The position numbers were made by a program, and so were the translations under genes. The notes beneath the pieces were generated by a model that was given only the letters and a program-made list of their open reading frames with translations, was not told the DNA's origin and made no database searches. 64,000 nt of DNA from Tritonibacter mobilis (GTDB taxonomy: Bacteria > Pseudomonadota > Alphaproteobacteria > Rhodobacterales > Rhodobacteraceae): positions 102,868-166,867 of the forward strand of contig NZ_LNWY01000019.1 of the NCBI RefSeq assembly GCF_001681715.1. Reading direction: 5' to 3'. This document shows, piece after piece, positions 7,792 through 17,350 of the stretch. The number at the start of each line of letters is the position of its first letter. Positions within the stretch are counted from its first letter, which is position 1.

Positions 7792-10455
7792 ATGAGCGAG
7801 CAAAAGACCCCCGATAGATCCCGCGCTGATGGTGCGGCACGGGCCACCAACCCGCTGGCTCCGCTCAGCCGGGCGCTCTTGCTGACAAGGCTCGGACTGG
7901 TCTCAGAGCGGCTGTGGCGCTGTTTCTGGCCGCTTGCAACCATCCTGTTTCTCGCCGCCGGTCTGGTCTTTCTTGGCATCCTTGATTGGATGCTTCTGGA
8001 AGCCGCTTGGGCGCTTGCGGTGCTGGTGGTTGTGGGGGCTGCGGCTGCACTTCTCTGGGGCGCTATCCGGTTTCGCTGGCCCAGTCGCCAAGAGGCGCTT
8101 ATCCGTCTGGATGAGACCCTGCCGGGTCGCCCGATTGCGGCGATTCTGGACACGCAGGTCTCCGGTGCGCAAGATTCCGCCTCTGTTGTCCTGTGGCAAG
8201 CCCATCAGGATCGCATGGCCGCTCGCGCCGCTCAGGCCGAAGCGCCCGCGCCCAATCTGCGCATTGCGGACCGCGACCCATATGCGCTGCGCTATGTGGC
8301 GTTGCTGGTGCTGGTGACGGGGTTGTTGTTCGGCACCGCATGGCGGGCTGGTACTGTGGCGGATCTGATGCCGGGCAGTGGGACAGCTGGGCTCACCGGC
8401 CCCACTTGGGAGGGCTGGGTGGAGCCACCACGCTACACCGGTCTGCCGACGCTCTATTTGGGGGACATGTCCGATGACACCCTGCGCGTGCCGGAAAACA
8501 GCCGCATCACATTGCGGTTTTATGGCGATGTCGGCGATCTGACGCTTGCCGAAACCGTCTCTGGTCGCACCGGAGAACTGCCCTCCGCCTCGACGCCCGA
8601 ACAGAGTTTTAGCGTCATGCAGGCGGGCGATCTGACCATTCACGGTACCGGCGGGCGCAGCTGGAGTGTCGAGGTGATCCGCGACACCCCCCCGCGTGTG
8701 TCGCTTGCGGGTGAGCCTGATCTCTCTGCCGATGGCACGCTGACATTGCCCTTTAGCGCCTCTGACGACTATGGCGTGGTGGGCGGCACCGTGACGATTT
8801 CACTGGATGAAGAGGCGCTGGACCGCCGCTACGGGCTTGCGACACCGCCAGATGCACGCGCGCCGATTGAATTGCCGCTGCCGCTGTCACTGACCGGGGA
8901 TCGCCGCCTGTTCTCAGAGGTTCTGGAAGAGGAATTCTCCGCCCACCCTTGGGCCAATATGCCAGTGACCTACAGTTTCCGCGCGGATGATGCCGCAGGC
9001 CAGCACAGCCAGCCCGCCACCCTTCAGGGGCCGCTCACGGCGCGGCGGTTCTTTGATCCGATGGCAGCCGCTCTGATCGAGCAGCGCCGCGATCTCCTCT
9101 GGGCACGGGCCAACGGCCCTCGCGTCGCGCAAATTCTGCGCACCCTCAGCCACCGGCCCGAGGATGTGTTCCCCGATATGGGCAACTATCTGCAATTGCG
9201 CACTATTCTGAAGCGGCTTGAAGCCTACAACACTGCGGGTCTCAGCCCTGAACATCAGGAGGAAGTGGCCACCGCCCTTTGGGATCTGGCTCTGCAACTC
9301 GAAGAGGGCGACGTCGGCGATGCACTTGAACGGATGCGACAAGCGCAGGAGCGGCTCAGTCAGGCGATGCGCGACGGGGCCAGCGACGAAGAGATTGCCC
9401 GCCTGATGCAAGAACTGCGTGAGGCGACGCAGGATTACATGCGTCAGCTGTCGCGACAGGCTCAGCAGCAAAACGAAGATGAGGACGGCAGCGAAAGCCG
9501 CGACAACGCCATTCAACTGAGTCAGCAGGATTTGCAGTCGATGATGGACCGCATCCAAGAGCTGATGGAGCAAGGCCGCATGGCCGAAGCCGAACAGGCT
9601 CTGCGCGAGTTCCAGCAAATGATGGAAAACATGCAGGTCACTCAAGGTGAAGGCGGGCAGGGCGATAGCCCCGGTCAGCAGGCCATGGATGGGCTTGCGG
9701 ATACGCTGCGCGAGCAGCAGGGCCTGTCGGATCAGGCCTTCCGCGACCTGCAGGAACAGTTCAACCCCAATGCGCAGCGTGGTGAAAGCCGAGGCAATGA
9801 GGGCCGCGATGGCGGTCTTGGCCGAGGGCAGAGCCACGAGGGCGGCGGTGAGGGCGGTGAGGGCGAAAGCCCCGGTCAGCAAGGCGGGCAACAACAGGGC
9901 CAGCAGCAGGGCAACGGTGGGCAGCCACAAACCGGCCAGTCACAAGACGGCCAAGGCGGCACCGGTGATCTGGCGCAACGTCAGCAAACCCTGCGCAATG
10001 AGCTGCAGCGCCAGCGGGACGGCCTGCCCTTGGGTGGACCCGAGGGCGAAGCGGCGCGGGACTCGCTCGATCAGGCCGGTCGCGCCATGGAAGGGGCAGA
10101 AGACGCCCTGCGCGACGGCGATTACGCCGAAGCGATCGACCGTCAGTCAGAAGCCATGGAGGCGCTGCGCGACGGTATGCGCGCCTTGGGCGAGGCGATG
10201 GCCGAACAGCAGCAACAAGGCCAGCAACCGGGTGGCCAACAGGGTCAAAGCAACCGTCAGGGCAACGCGCTTGATCCACTGGGACGTGATCGTGGCGGGC
10301 AAGGCAGCGATTATCTGAGCCGCGACAGCATCGGCGACGGTCAGGCCTATCGCCGCGCATGGGATCTCTTGGAGGAAATCCGCCGCCGCGCTGGCGAACG
10401 CGAGCGCAGCGAAAGCGAACGCAACTATTTGCAGCGGTTGCTGGACCGGTTTTGA
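7792..10455 (+). CDS. TIGR02302-family membrane protein (DUF4175)
   Basis: A large 887-aa protein of a family found across Alphaproteobacteria with no established function. Two adjacent membrane segments (about residues 43-62 and 66-90) and a third (about 166-186) are followed by a long periplasmic or cytoplasmic beta-rich region with DDYGVVGG and VTYSFRADD motifs. The C-terminal third, from about residue 550, is rich in Gln, Gly and Glu with repeats of GQQQG/GGQ type, likely disordered, ending in a short charged helix (RRRAGERERSESERNYLQRLL). The Gln-rich tract lengthens by repeat slippage in families like this. It lies 96 bp after lysA and ends at a bidirectional terminator. Confidence 0.88.
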   Translation: MSEQKTPDRSRADGAARATNPLAPLSRALLLTRLGLVSERLWRCFWPLATILFLAAGLVFLGILDWMLLEAAWALAVLVVVGAAAALLWGAIRFRWPSRQEALIRLDETLPGRPIAAILDTQVSGAQDSASVVLWQAHQDRMAARAAQAEAPAPNLRIADRDPYALRYVALLVLVTGLLFGTAWRAGTVADLMPGSGTAGLTGPTWEGWVEPPRYTGLPTLYLGDMSDDTLRVPENSRITLRFYGDVGDLTLAETVSGRTGELPSASTPEQSFSVMQAGDLTIHGTGGRSWSVEVIRDTPPRVSLAGEPDLSADGTLTLPFSASDDYGVVGGTVTISLDEEALDRRYGLATPPDARAPIELPLPLSLTGDRRLFSEVLEEEFSAHPWANMPVTYSFRADDAAGQHSQPATLQGPLTARRFFDPMAAALIEQRRDLLWARANGPRVAQILRTLSHRPEDVFPDMGNYLQLRTILKRLEAYNTAGLSPEHQEEVATALWDLALQLEEGDVGDALERMRQAQERLSQAMRDGASDEEIARLMQELREATQDYMRQLSRQAQQQNEDEDGSESRDNAIQLSQQDLQSMMDRIQELMEQGRMAEAEQALREFQQMMENMQVTQGEGGQGDSPGQQAMDGLADTLREQQGLSDQAFRDLQEQFNPNAQRGESRGNEGRDGGLGRGQSHEGGGEGGEGESPGQQGGQQQGQQQGNGGQPQTGQSQDGQGGTGDLAQRQQTLRNELQRQRDGLPLGGPEGEAARDSLDQAGRAMEGAEDALRDGDYAEAIDRQSEAMEALRDGMRALGEAMAEQQQQGQQPGGQQGQSNRQGNALDPLGRDRGGQGSDYLSRDSIGDGQAYRRAWDLLEEIRRRAGERERSESERNYLQRLLDRF

Positions 10456-10482
10456 TCAGCCCATCTGATGTTGCCCATTAAA

Positions 10483-10524
10483 GCGTTCCGCTCAATTTAG
10501 TGATTCATGGTTTGGGCGGAACGC
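10483..10524. repeat. inverted repeat downstream of TIGR02302 gene
   Basis: GCGTTCCGC (10483-10491) and GCGGAACGC (10516-10524) form a perfect 9-bp stem around a 24-nt spacer, just before the terminator at 10532. It may be part of the 3' end structure of the transcript. Confidence 0.5.
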
Positions 10525-10531
10525 ATTAAAA

Positions 10532-10568
10532 AACCGCGCGGGCCTCTGCCATCGCGCGGTTCTTTTCC
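10532..10568. terminator. bidirectional Rho-independent terminator
   Basis: AACCGCGCG (10532-10540) pairs with CGCGCGGTT (10553-10561). CTTTTCC follows on the plus strand and TTTTTTAATG on the minus strand, so it serves the convergent TIGR02302 (+) and zinc-ribbon (-) genes. Confidence 0.88.
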
Positions 10569-10637
10569 AAAATTAGCTTGAACATCAGCAAAACCTGCAC
10601 AACACGCGCGCAGCCTGATGTCTCAGTGTGGCGTGTT

Positions 10638-11672
10638 TTATTCGGCCGCCAGCGCCTTGGCCTGTTCATCAAGCCAGAACCGCCATTGATCGACCCAAGC
10701 CACATAAGAGCTGATGTAGGGATCGGCCTGCGGTAGTCGCTCTGCAATGACCGGAGCTTTGGAATAGGCGAGGATCGCCACCACCATCAGCAAGATCACC
10801 AATATGAACCCGCGTGAAAACCCGCTCTTGCGGGGGGCGGGGGCGGCGACATCGACAGGGGGCGGCGTGGCGGATTTGGGTTCGCCCGGCGCGTCGGTGG
10901 CCACTTCCTCGATGTCGGGCAACAGCCCTCGACGTGATCCGGGGTGTGGCGCGGGGCGTTCCGCCGCCGCTGGTCTATCCGCCGCAGGTTCCGCGACGGG
11001 TTCTGCGGTGGCGGCGGGCTCTTCGCCGCGCATCCGGGCAACGCGCTCTTGGGATTGGCGCGCACGGCGGGTGGTCTCATCCTCCGAGAGATCATCCAGA
11101 CCCATTTCGGTCTGCGTCTCCAGCCCATCCCGACCCGACCGCAGCGCCTCTTCGCGCATGGCTTCCTCACGCAAAACGCGCGAGATTTCAGGGTCAAGGC
11201 GGCGCTTGGCAGGGGCCGCTGCATGTGCCTCTACTGGCTCAGGCTCAGGCTCAGGCGTGTCGTCGTACGCAGGCGCGTCCTCGGGGTGCTCCGGCGCGTC
11301 GGGATCTTCGTGCCACTGCTCTTGCGCCTCTGCGGCTTCTGGCGCAGGGGAGCGGGGCCAAGTCTCTTCGGCGGGTTCCGGTTCCGGCTCAGCTACGGGG
11401 GCAGGTTCAGGGGCCGGGTCTGCAGGCCCAGCACGCGGCTCTGGCACCGGATCAGGCTCCGGCTCAACATATTCTGGTTCTGGTTCTGGTTCTGGCTGTC
11501 GCGCGGGCGCGGCTGGAGCGGTCTCCGCCTCGTCTTGATCCGCCAGCATCTGGGCGGAGGGTTGAAACCAAGTGTCGCCGCAATTTGAACATTGCACATC
11601 GCGCCCGTTTTCCGGAATCACATCCTCGGGCACTTCATACTGTGCGCCGCAATTGGGGCATATCAGTCTCAT
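10638..11672 (-). CDS. zinc-ribbon protein with Pro/Glu-rich linker and C-terminal membrane anchor
   Basis: 344 aa. Residues 1-38 (MRLICPNCGAQYEVPEDVIP, then CSNCGDTWFQP) are an MJ0042-type zinc finger with two CxxC pairs. Then comes a long acidic, Pro-rich region with EPEPEPE repeats (about 45-160), a mixed region, and one hydrophobic segment near residue 285 (GFILVILLMVVAILAYSK), leaving about 45 residues behind it ending WVDQWRFWLDEQAKALAAE. The layout suggests a cytoplasmic zinc ribbon tethered to the inner membrane. The family is common in Rhodobacteraceae next to ftsE; its function is unknown. It is divergent from ftsE. Confidence 0.85.
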   Translation of the reverse strand: MRLICPNCGAQYEVPEDVIPENGRDVQCSNCGDTWFQPSAQMLADQDEAETAPAAPARQPEPEPEPEYVEPEPDPVPEPRAGPADPAPEPAPVAEPEPEPAEETWPRSPAPEAAEAQEQWHEDPDAPEHPEDAPAYDDTPEPEPEPVEAHAAAPAKRRLDPEISRVLREEAMREEALRSGRDGLETQTEMGLDDLSEDETTRRARQSQERVARMRGEEPAATAEPVAEPAADRPAAAERPAPHPGSRRGLLPDIEEVATDAPGEPKSATPPPVDVAAPAPRKSGFSRGFILVILLMVVAILAYSKAPVIAERLPQADPYISSYVAWVDQWRFWLDEQAKALAAE

Positions 11673-11898
11673 CCGGTCTCCTTGGCGGGCGATCTCGCCG
11701 CGAAAAGGGTGAATTTCCCTCTAATCATAGTAACTTCCTGAAAGGCAAGAAAGAGCCAATCCCCGCTGAGCCTCACAATGAGCGCGCGGCTGGCCCTTGT
11801 GCACCATTGAAACTGGCGCAGGGGTCGTGCAAAACACCGCGACAAACGGCGGGACCGCTATAAGAACACCGAATGACACGTCGGGCTGGGATGTTACT

Positions 11899-12576
11899 GT
11901 GATCGAACTTGAAAATGTGGGTTACAATTATGGCGGAGGTGAGCTCTTTAGCGATCTCTCCGTGCAACTGGCCCCCGGCTCCTTTCACTTTCTGACTGGC
12001 CCCTCTGGTGCAGGCAAAACCACCCTGCTGAAACTCTGCTATGGTGCGCTGACGCCGACGGCGGGGCGGGTGCGTGCCTTTAACATGGATGTCAAAGGGC
12101 TGGACCGCGACCAGATGGCCTATCTGCGCCGCCGCGTCGGGGTTGTGCATCAGGACTGCCGCTTTCTCGATCACCTGCCGGTGGTGGAAAACATCGCTTT
12201 GCCACTGACCGTCTCGGGCCGGGGTCTTTCTGAAGAACAGGCCAACCTGCAAGAGTTGATGAACTGGGTGGGTTTGTCGGAACGGATGGATGCGCTGCCG
12301 CCTGAGCTTTCGGGCGGGGAGCGTCAACGCGCCGCTCTGGCGCGCGCCGTGATCCTCAGCCCCGACGTGATTATCGCGGATGAACCCACCGGCAACGTCG
12401 ATTGGGAAATGTCGCAGCGCCTGTTGCGCCTGCTCGTTGAGTTGAACCACATGGGCAAGACCATCCTCGTGGCGACCCATGATCTGCCGCTTATTCGCGC
12501 CGCCAAGAACCAGGTGCAGGCACGGGTGCTCAGGATCTCCAACCGGCAACTGATCTCGGCAGGAGCAGACCTATGA
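11899..12576 (+). CDS. ftsE: cell division ATP-binding protein FtsE
   Basis: ATPase of the FtsEX complex, which acts at the division septum to activate peptidoglycan hydrolases rather than to transport. Starting at GTG 11899 (MIELENVGYNYGGGE) gives 225 aa, the normal length; the upstream extension to 11797 is not FtsE-like and is rejected. Walker A is GPSGAGKT (34-41), signature LSGGERQRAALARA, Walker B VIIADEPTGNVD, and the H-loop is VATHD. It shares ATGA with ftsX, so the two are translationally coupled. Confidence 0.95.
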   Translation: MIELENVGYNYGGGELFSDLSVQLAPGSFHFLTGPSGAGKTTLLKLCYGALTPTAGRVRAFNMDVKGLDRDQMAYLRRRVGVVHQDCRFLDHLPVVENIALPLTVSGRGLSEEQANLQELMNWVGLSERMDALPPELSGGERQRAALARAVILSPDVIIADEPTGNVDWEMSQRLLRLLVELNHMGKTILVATHDLPLIRAAKNQVQARVLRISNRQLISAGADL

Positions 12577-13466
12577 ACGCACTGCGTAAACTCATTATCG
12601 GGGATGCTCAGGCCGACCGCGTGGTGCCGCCTTCTGGTTTCACCGCGCAGCTGACGCTCTTTGTGTCGGGCGCGATGGCCTTTCTCTGTGTCTTTGCGCT
12701 GGCGCTGTCGCTGGCCTCGGGCCGGGTCGCCAACCGCTGGTCCGATGAACTCGCCCGTGCGGCAACCCTGCGCATCAATGCCCCCGCCGAACAGCGCGAG
12801 GCCCAGACCGAAGCGGCGCTCAAGATCCTGCGCCAGACCCCCGGCGTGGCCAATGCCCGCGCCCTCACCAAGGACGAACAGGCCGCTCTGTTGCGGCCAT
12901 GGTTCGGGGCGGGAATACCGCTTGATACGCTGCCAGTGCCCCAACTTATCGAAGTCACAGAAGACGACCCCGGCTATGACGCGCAGGGGCTGCGGCTTAG
13001 GCTTCAGGCTGAGGTGCCCGGCGCGGTGCTCGATGATCATGCGCGCTGGCGGCGCCCGTTGGTCGATGCCGCCATTGCGCTGCGCAGGCTCGGTGTGGTG
13101 TCGATCCTGCTGATCGGCGGGGCGATGGCGGCGATGATTACGCTTGCGGCCAATGCAGCCCTTGCCGCCAACGCCCAGGTTATCGAGGTGCTGCGCCTTG
13201 TGGGCGCGCAAGACGGCTATATCGCGCAGGCCTTTGTGCGCCGCTTTACTCTGCGGGCACTTTCTGGCGCTGCGGTGGGCGTTGTCCTTGGTATGATCGG
13301 CGTATTCCTGATGCCCGAAGCCTCTGAAGAAGGCGGCTTCCTCACCGGGCTGGGGTTCCAGAACTGGCGCTGGCTCTTGCCCCTTATCATCCCGCCATTG
13401 GCGGCGCTTGTGGCCTTTTTTGCCACCACCCGCGCTGCCCGCAAACGTCTCGGAGAACTCGCGTGA
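12573..13466 (+). CDS. ftsX: cell division protein FtsX
   Basis: Membrane partner of FtsE, 297 aa. There is an N-terminal membrane segment (about residues 25-50), an extracytoplasmic loop of roughly 120 residues that in the family contacts hydrolase activators, and three more membrane segments between about 165 and 290 (RLGVVSILLIGGAMAAMITL; LSGAAVGVVLGMIGVFL; WLLPLIIPPLAALVAFF). The start overlaps the ftsE stop by four bases, and the stop overlaps the plsC GTG start as GTGA. Confidence 0.93.
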   Translation: MNALRKLIIGDAQADRVVPPSGFTAQLTLFVSGAMAFLCVFALALSLASGRVANRWSDELARAATLRINAPAEQREAQTEAALKILRQTPGVANARALTKDEQAALLRPWFGAGIPLDTLPVPQLIEVTEDDPGYDAQGLRLRLQAEVPGAVLDDHARWRRPLVDAAIALRRLGVVSILLIGGAMAAMITLAANAALAANAQVIEVLRLVGAQDGYIAQAFVRRFTLRALSGAAVGVVLGMIGVFLMPEASEEGGFLTGLGFQNWRWLLPLIIPPLAALVAFFATTRAARKRLGELA

Positions 13467-14212
13467 CCCTAGCTTTTCAATATCTGCGCTCGCTTCTCTA
13501 TATGATCCAGATCTATGTGGCGATGCTGGTGCTGGGGATCGTCTTTGCCCCCTATGCGCTCATGTCGAAGAACGGCGCGCGCCAAGCGTGCAAGACCTAT
13601 GCTCGCTGGGCGATCTGGTCGGCGCGCTGGATGGTTGGCATCCGCTGCGAGGTACGCGGCCCGGTGCCCAAAGGTGAGGTCATCGTGGCCGCCAAGCATC
13701 AGAGCTTTTTGGATATCCTTGTGATTTTCAATGCGCTGCCGCAGGCCAAATTCATCATGAAGCGTGAACTGATGTGGACGCCGATCATTGGCGTCTATTC
13801 CAAACGTCTGGGTTGTATCCCGGTGAACCGTGGCAAACGTGGTGCGGCGATTGCCCAGATGGTCAAAGATGTGGCGCGCGAATTCTCCGAACCCGGCCAG
13901 TTGGTGATCTACCCGCAGGGCACGCGCGTCGCACCGGGGGTACAAAAACCTTACAAAGTCGGCAGCGGTGTGCTCTATGAAGAGTTGAAACAGCCCTGCG
14001 TTCCGGTCGCCACCAATGTTGGCATGCTCTGGCCTCGCACCGGGCTTTTGCGCAAACCCGGACTGGGCGTGGTCGAATTCCTCGAACCGATCCCACAAGG
14101 AAAGCCGCGCGACATATTTATGGCCGAGCTAGAAAGCCAGATTGAAGCCCGGTCGGATGCATTGATGGCAGAACTGGGATTTGACAAAGATGAACTTCGT
14201 CGCATCGATTGA
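13463..14212 (+). CDS. plsC: 1-acyl-sn-glycerol-3-phosphate acyltransferase
   Basis: Acylates lysophosphatidic acid to phosphatidic acid at the inner membrane. 249 aa from a GTG start that overlaps the ftsX stop. The N-terminal hydrophobic stretch (SLLYMIQIYVAMLVLGIVFA) is the membrane anchor. Acyltransferase motifs seen are HQSFLD (the HX4D catalytic box), GCIPVNRGKRG (motif II), and IYPQGTRVAPG (motif III). Being in one operon with ftsEX links membrane lipid synthesis to division genes. Confidence 0.93.
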   Translation: MTLAFQYLRSLLYMIQIYVAMLVLGIVFAPYALMSKNGARQACKTYARWAIWSARWMVGIRCEVRGPVPKGEVIVAAKHQSFLDILVIFNALPQAKFIMKRELMWTPIIGVYSKRLGCIPVNRGKRGAAIAQMVKDVAREFSEPGQLVIYPQGTRVAPGVQKPYKVGSGVLYEELKQPCVPVATNVGMLWPRTGLLRKPGLGVVEFLEPIPQGKPRDIFMAELESQIEARSDALMAELGFDKDELRRID

Positions 14213-14795
14213 AGACTTAGAGGCGCTTTACGGGACACCGGGAGCGCCTTCTTTACGTAAAGTGGCGCGGCAAATGACGCCGCTTTATCGCAAGTGGATC
14301 ATGGCGTCTCGGCTGTGCATGCTGGCCACGGTCGGCCCCGAGGGCACCGACGACAGCCCGCGCGGCGATGATGGCCCGGTGGTGCTGGAACTCGATCCCG
14401 GCACCTTGGCGCTGCCGGATTGGTACGGCAACAACCGCATCGATTCCTTGCGCAATATCGTGCGCGACGGTCGGGTATCGCTGATGTTTCTGGTGCCCGG
14501 TTCAAACAATGTGGTGCGGGTGAATGGCACCGCCAAAGTGACCGCCGACCCTGACCTGCTGCAGCGGTTTGACAAAGCGGGCAAACTGCCGCGCACGGTC
14601 ATCGTGATCAAGATCAACGAGATCTACAGCCAATGCGCCCGCGCCCTGATGCGGTCGCGGATCTGGACCTCTGGGAACGAGGCCGAGGGCCTGCCTTCCA
14701 TGGGAGAGATCCTCGCCGAGCAAACCGCAGGCGAAGAAGGCGGTCGCGCCTATGATGAGGAATGGGCCCCCCGCGCCGCCAAAACCATGTGGTGA
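14190..14795 (+). CDS. pyridoxamine 5'-phosphate oxidase-related FMN-binding protein
   Basis: A 201-aa split-barrel flavoprotein of the PPOX family, close to the MSMEG_1061 type (TIGR04025). Motifs are MASRLCMLATVGPEGTDDSPRG (FMN-contacting strand), LPDWYGNNRIDSLRNI and VRVNGTAKVT. Substrate is unknown; members range from oxidases to cofactor-binding reductases. I use the ATG at 14190 (MNFVASIEDLEALYG), which overlaps the end of plsC by 23 bp; a TTG nine bases upstream is the alternative. It is the last gene of the ftsEX-plsC run. Confidence 0.85.
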   Translation: MNFVASIEDLEALYGTPGAPSLRKVARQMTPLYRKWIMASRLCMLATVGPEGTDDSPRGDDGPVVLELDPGTLALPDWYGNNRIDSLRNIVRDGRVSLMFLVPGSNNVVRVNGTAKVTADPDLLQRFDKAGKLPRTVIVIKINEIYSQCARALMRSRIWTSGNEAEGLPSMGEILAEQTAGEEGGRAYDEEWAPRAAKTMW

Positions 14796-14816
14796 GGGGT
14801 TACTACAGGAGCGGCG

Positions 14817-15392
14817 CTAGCGCAGCAAAGGGCGATCTGGCGCTGCGAACATGAGAATACTGCCTGCGCTATCACCCCAATCGGGATATGCGAAATGCGC
14901 AATCCCCCACCGCTCGGGGGATTGTGACGCCCCCAAGAACCACCCTTTGGACAGGGCGGCATCGCCCATTTTGGCCCTAGGATCATAAGCCAGCTGCGGG
15001 AAATCTACGCTGACGATCTCCTCAATCAGTGGCAGTAGGGCCGCTGCATCTTGGTAAAGAAGGGGGTGTGGGGCGAAGGTGGAAATCTCACACCGCCGCT
15101 TTTCGCGTTCAACTAAGCTCATAGATTGAGGATCAATCCAAGCTTTTCCACCCAAAATATCATGTGTCCTTGTCAGCCCCGACAGCAGCGTGTCTGGACT
15201 GTCTCCGGTCAGTATGGGGGCAAGACAGATACCATAAAACAGTTCTGCAATACGTTCCGCGCGTGAGTGCTTTGGCCAGATCTGCGATGCCGCGCCAAGC
15301 CCCAACGCAAAACCTGCGACGACGATTCCGAACAGAATGCGTTTCTTCAAAACACAGGCCCCAGATATCCGCCGGTGACCTGTTTTGGTCAC
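14817..15392 (-). CDS. hypothetical protein with N-terminal membrane anchor
   Basis: 191 aa from a GTG complementary to 15390-15392, or about 177 aa from a TTG complementary to 15348-15350. Either start puts one hydrophobic segment (RILFGIVVAGFALGLGAASQI) near the N-terminus with positive charges before it, so the protein is anchored with the body outside, or exported. The remainder (AERIAELFYGICLAPILTGD; SLVEREKRRCEIST; WGIAHFAYPDWG) matches no family I know. Its GC content looks lower than that of its neighbours. It lies 13 bp behind the EthD gene and may be co-transcribed. Confidence 0.55.
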   Translation of the reverse strand: MTKTGHRRISGACVLKKRILFGIVVAGFALGLGAASQIWPKHSRAERIAELFYGICLAPILTGDSPDTLLSGLTRTHDILGGKAWIDPQSMSLVEREKRRCEISTFAPHPLLYQDAAALLPLIEEIVSVDFPQLAYDPRAKMGDAALSKGWFLGASQSPERWGIAHFAYPDWGDSAGSILMFAAPDRPLLR

Positions 15393-15405
15393 CGCTGCGC
15401 TTGCC

Positions 15406-15720
15406 TCAGCTCATCAACAACTCGCCCACGAGGATCTGCGGACGGATGTTGGTGAAATTGGCCACATCATCAATAATCACGCCGCCTTTTTCACCCATAG
15501 CGGTGTTGAGCGCGTCTTGATCGGCAAAGGTGATGGTCGCGATCAACAGATAGGGCGGCGGCACATCCGGCCCCCCGGCCAGCCCACGCGACGCCTCGAC
15601 CGTTTCAATCAAGTCACCCCAATGCTCCTCAATCAGGGGGAGGTGGGTCTCAACATAGTAGTCATAATCAAACGTCGCCTCATCGGAAGCGGGGTAGAGC
15701 ACTTGCAGGCTGATGGTCAT
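15406..15720 (-). CDS. EthD-family (dimeric alpha-beta barrel) protein
   Basis: 104 aa, MTISLQVLYPASDEATFDYD, with the EthD signature YYVETHLPLIEEHWG and a central strand PYLLIATITFADQDAL. EthD proteins form small ferredoxin-like dimers; some assist monooxygenases, most are uncharacterised. Of two nearby ATGs I choose the one complementary to 15718-15720, because AGGAG is eight bases upstream of it and only two from the other. It is followed closely by the anchored hypothetical gene. Confidence 0.8.
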   Translation of the reverse strand: MTISLQVLYPASDEATFDYDYYVETHLPLIEEHWGDLIETVEASRGLAGGPDVPPPYLLIATITFADQDALNTAMGEKGGVIIDDVANFTNIRPQILVGELLMS

Positions 15721-15743
15721 TGGCATGTCTCCTGTTGAGGACG

Positions 15744-15769
15744 CAAACGGCCCGCCAAGAGGCGGGCCG
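15744..15769 (-). terminator. terminator after lpd
   Basis: CGGCCCGCC/GGCGGGCCG 9-bp perfect stem with an AAGA loop (15748-15769), followed on the minus strand by TTTGCG. It lies about 43 bp beyond the lpd stop codon. Confidence 0.75.
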
Positions 15770-15811
15770 CTGGTGATGGATGCGCCGCGGGGCGCGTTGC
15801 CCGAGTTGGGC

Positions 15812-17209
15812 TTAACTGTGGATCGCGCCGTCGCCGCAGGCAAGGGCGGCTTCGCGCACGGCCTCGGAATAGGTCGGGTGCGCGTGGCAAGTGAGGGCAA
15901 TGTCTTCGGCGGAGGCACCAAATTCCATCGCCACGCAGATCTCGTGGATCAGATCGCCTGCGCCGGGGCCGATGATGGCTGCGCCGAGGATACGGTCGGT
16001 TTCCTTGTCCGCGATCAGTTTCACAAAACCGCCCTCGGCCTGATGCACGGCCTTGGCGCGCGCATTGCCCATGAACATGAACTTGCCGGTCTTGATCTTG
16101 CGGCCCTCGGCCTTCAGCGCGTCCTCGGTGGCACCCACGGTCGCAACCTCGGGTGTGGTGTAGACCACACCGGGGATGACGCCGTAATTCACGTGGCCAT
16201 GTTTGCCCGCGATCACCTCGGCGACGGCCATGCCCTCGTCCTCGGCCTTATGCGCGAGCATCGGACCCTCGATGACGTCGCCGATGGCATAGATGCCTTT
16301 GACGTTGGTGGCCCATTGCGCGTCGGTGGCGATCTGGCCACGTTCGGTCATCTTGACGCCAAGCGCGTCAAGGCCAAGGCCCTCGGCATAGGGTTTGCGC
16401 CCCGTGGCGACCAGCACCACATCGGCCTCGATGACCTCGGCGTCGCCGCCTTTTTTCGGCTCATAAGAGACTTTGGCCTTGGATTTGGTGGTTTCCACGC
16501 CCTTGACGGCGGCCCCCATGATGAAGCTGAGGCCCTGCTTTTCGAGGATGCGTTTGAAGCCGCGCTGGACGTCTTTGTCCATGCCGGGGCAGACCGCGTC
16601 CATATATTCGACCACGGTGACCTCTGCGCCGAGACGCGTATAAACCGAGCCCAGCTCGAGGCCAATGACGCCAGCGCCGATCACGACCATTTTCTTGGGT
16701 ACCTTGGGCAGTTCCAGCGCGCCGGTGCTGTCGACCACGATCCCCTTGTCGTTGTCGACCTCGACACCCGGCAGGGCAGAGGGCACGGAGCCAGAGGCAA
16801 TCACGATGTTCTTGGCGTCATGGGTGTCGTCGCCCACTTTGACCTTGCCCGCCTCGGGGATCGACGCCCAGCCCTTGAGCCAGTCGATCTTGTTCTTCTT
16901 CATGAGGAACTCAACACCGCCGGTGTTCTGGCCGATGACTTCATCCTTGTAGGATTTCATCTGGTTCCAGTCGACCGAGGGGCTTTTGCCCTTCAGGCCC
17001 ATGGAGGCGAAGTTATGTTCTGCCTCATGCAGCATATGCGTCGCGTGCAACAGCGCCTTGGAGGGGATGCAGCCCACGTTGAGGCAGGTGCCGCCGAGGG
17101 TCTCGCGGCCCTCTACGATGGCGGTCTTCAGGCCCAGCTGGGCGCAGCGGATGGCGCTGACATAGCCGCCGGGGCCGGCGCCGATGATGATGACGTCATA
17201 GGATGCCAT
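15812..17209 (-). CDS. lpdA: dihydrolipoyl dehydrogenase (E3)
   Basis: Flavoprotein that reoxidises dihydrolipoyl groups with NAD+, serving the 2-oxoglutarate (and possibly pyruvate) dehydrogenase complex. 465 aa. The FAD loop is [10 protein letters not shown] (11-20), the redox disulfide is [17 protein letters not shown] (about residues 39-55), the NAD loop is [13 protein letters not shown], the second FAD site is [20 protein letters not shown], and the C-terminal catalytic pair is CHAHPTYSE. It lies downstream of odhAB but is separated by a terminator and three unrelated genes, so it has its own promoter. Confidence 0.96.
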   Translation of the reverse strand: MASYDVIIIGAGPGGYVSAIRCAQLGLKTAIVEGRETLGGTCLNVGCIPSKALLHATHMLHEAEHNFASMGLKGKSPSVDWNQMKSYKDEVIGQNTGGVEFLMKKNKIDWLKGWASIPEAGKVKVGDDTHDAKNIVIASGSVPSALPGVEVDNDKGIVVDSTGALELPKVPKKMVVIGAGVIGLELGSVYTRLGAEVTVVEYMDAVCPGMDKDVQRGFKRILEKQGLSFIMGAAVKGVETTKSKAKVSYEPKKGGDAEVIEADVVLVATGRKPYAEGLGLDALGVKMTERGQIATDAQWATNVKGIYAIGDVIEGPMLAHKAEDEGMAVAEVIAGKHGHVNYGVIPGVVYTTPEVATVGATEDALKAEGRKIKTGKFMFMGNARAKAVHQAEGGFVKLIADKETDRILGAAIIGPGAGDLIHEICVAMEFGASAEDIALTCHAHPTYSEAVREAALACGDGAIHS

Positions 17210-17241
17210 GGGTCATGTGCTCCTTTGGAGTTGAGCGGGGA

Positions 17242-17303
17242 AGGGGGCGCTGCCCCCGGCCCTTATGGGCCTCCCCCGGGATATTTTGGGTTAGAAGATG
17301 AAG
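17242..17303 (+). repeat. dispersed intergenic repeat, copy 1
   Basis: The unit is GGGGGCGCTGCCCCC (17243-17257), a variable middle, then CCCCCGGGATATTTT and TTAGAAGATGA. A second copy in the same orientation lies at 32972-33039. Both are outside genes. I recognise this type of element as frequent between genes in roseobacters. It contains self-complementary arms and could fold as RNA. Confidence 0.75.
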
Positions 17304-17350
17304 ATGCGCTCGGCAATGTCCAGAGCGAATTTGTTCGATCTGAAGGATCA

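Noticed and set aside
9640..10330. Gln/Gly-rich repeats in the TIGR02302 gene as a possible CRISPR or tandem-repeat array
   Set aside because: The repeats are imperfect, codon-level and in frame in a long real ORF; there are no spacers of regular length.
11230..11520. GGCTCAGGCTCAGG-type tandem repeats as a minisatellite
   Set aside because: They encode the EPEPEPE linker of the zinc-ribbon protein and read in frame throughout.
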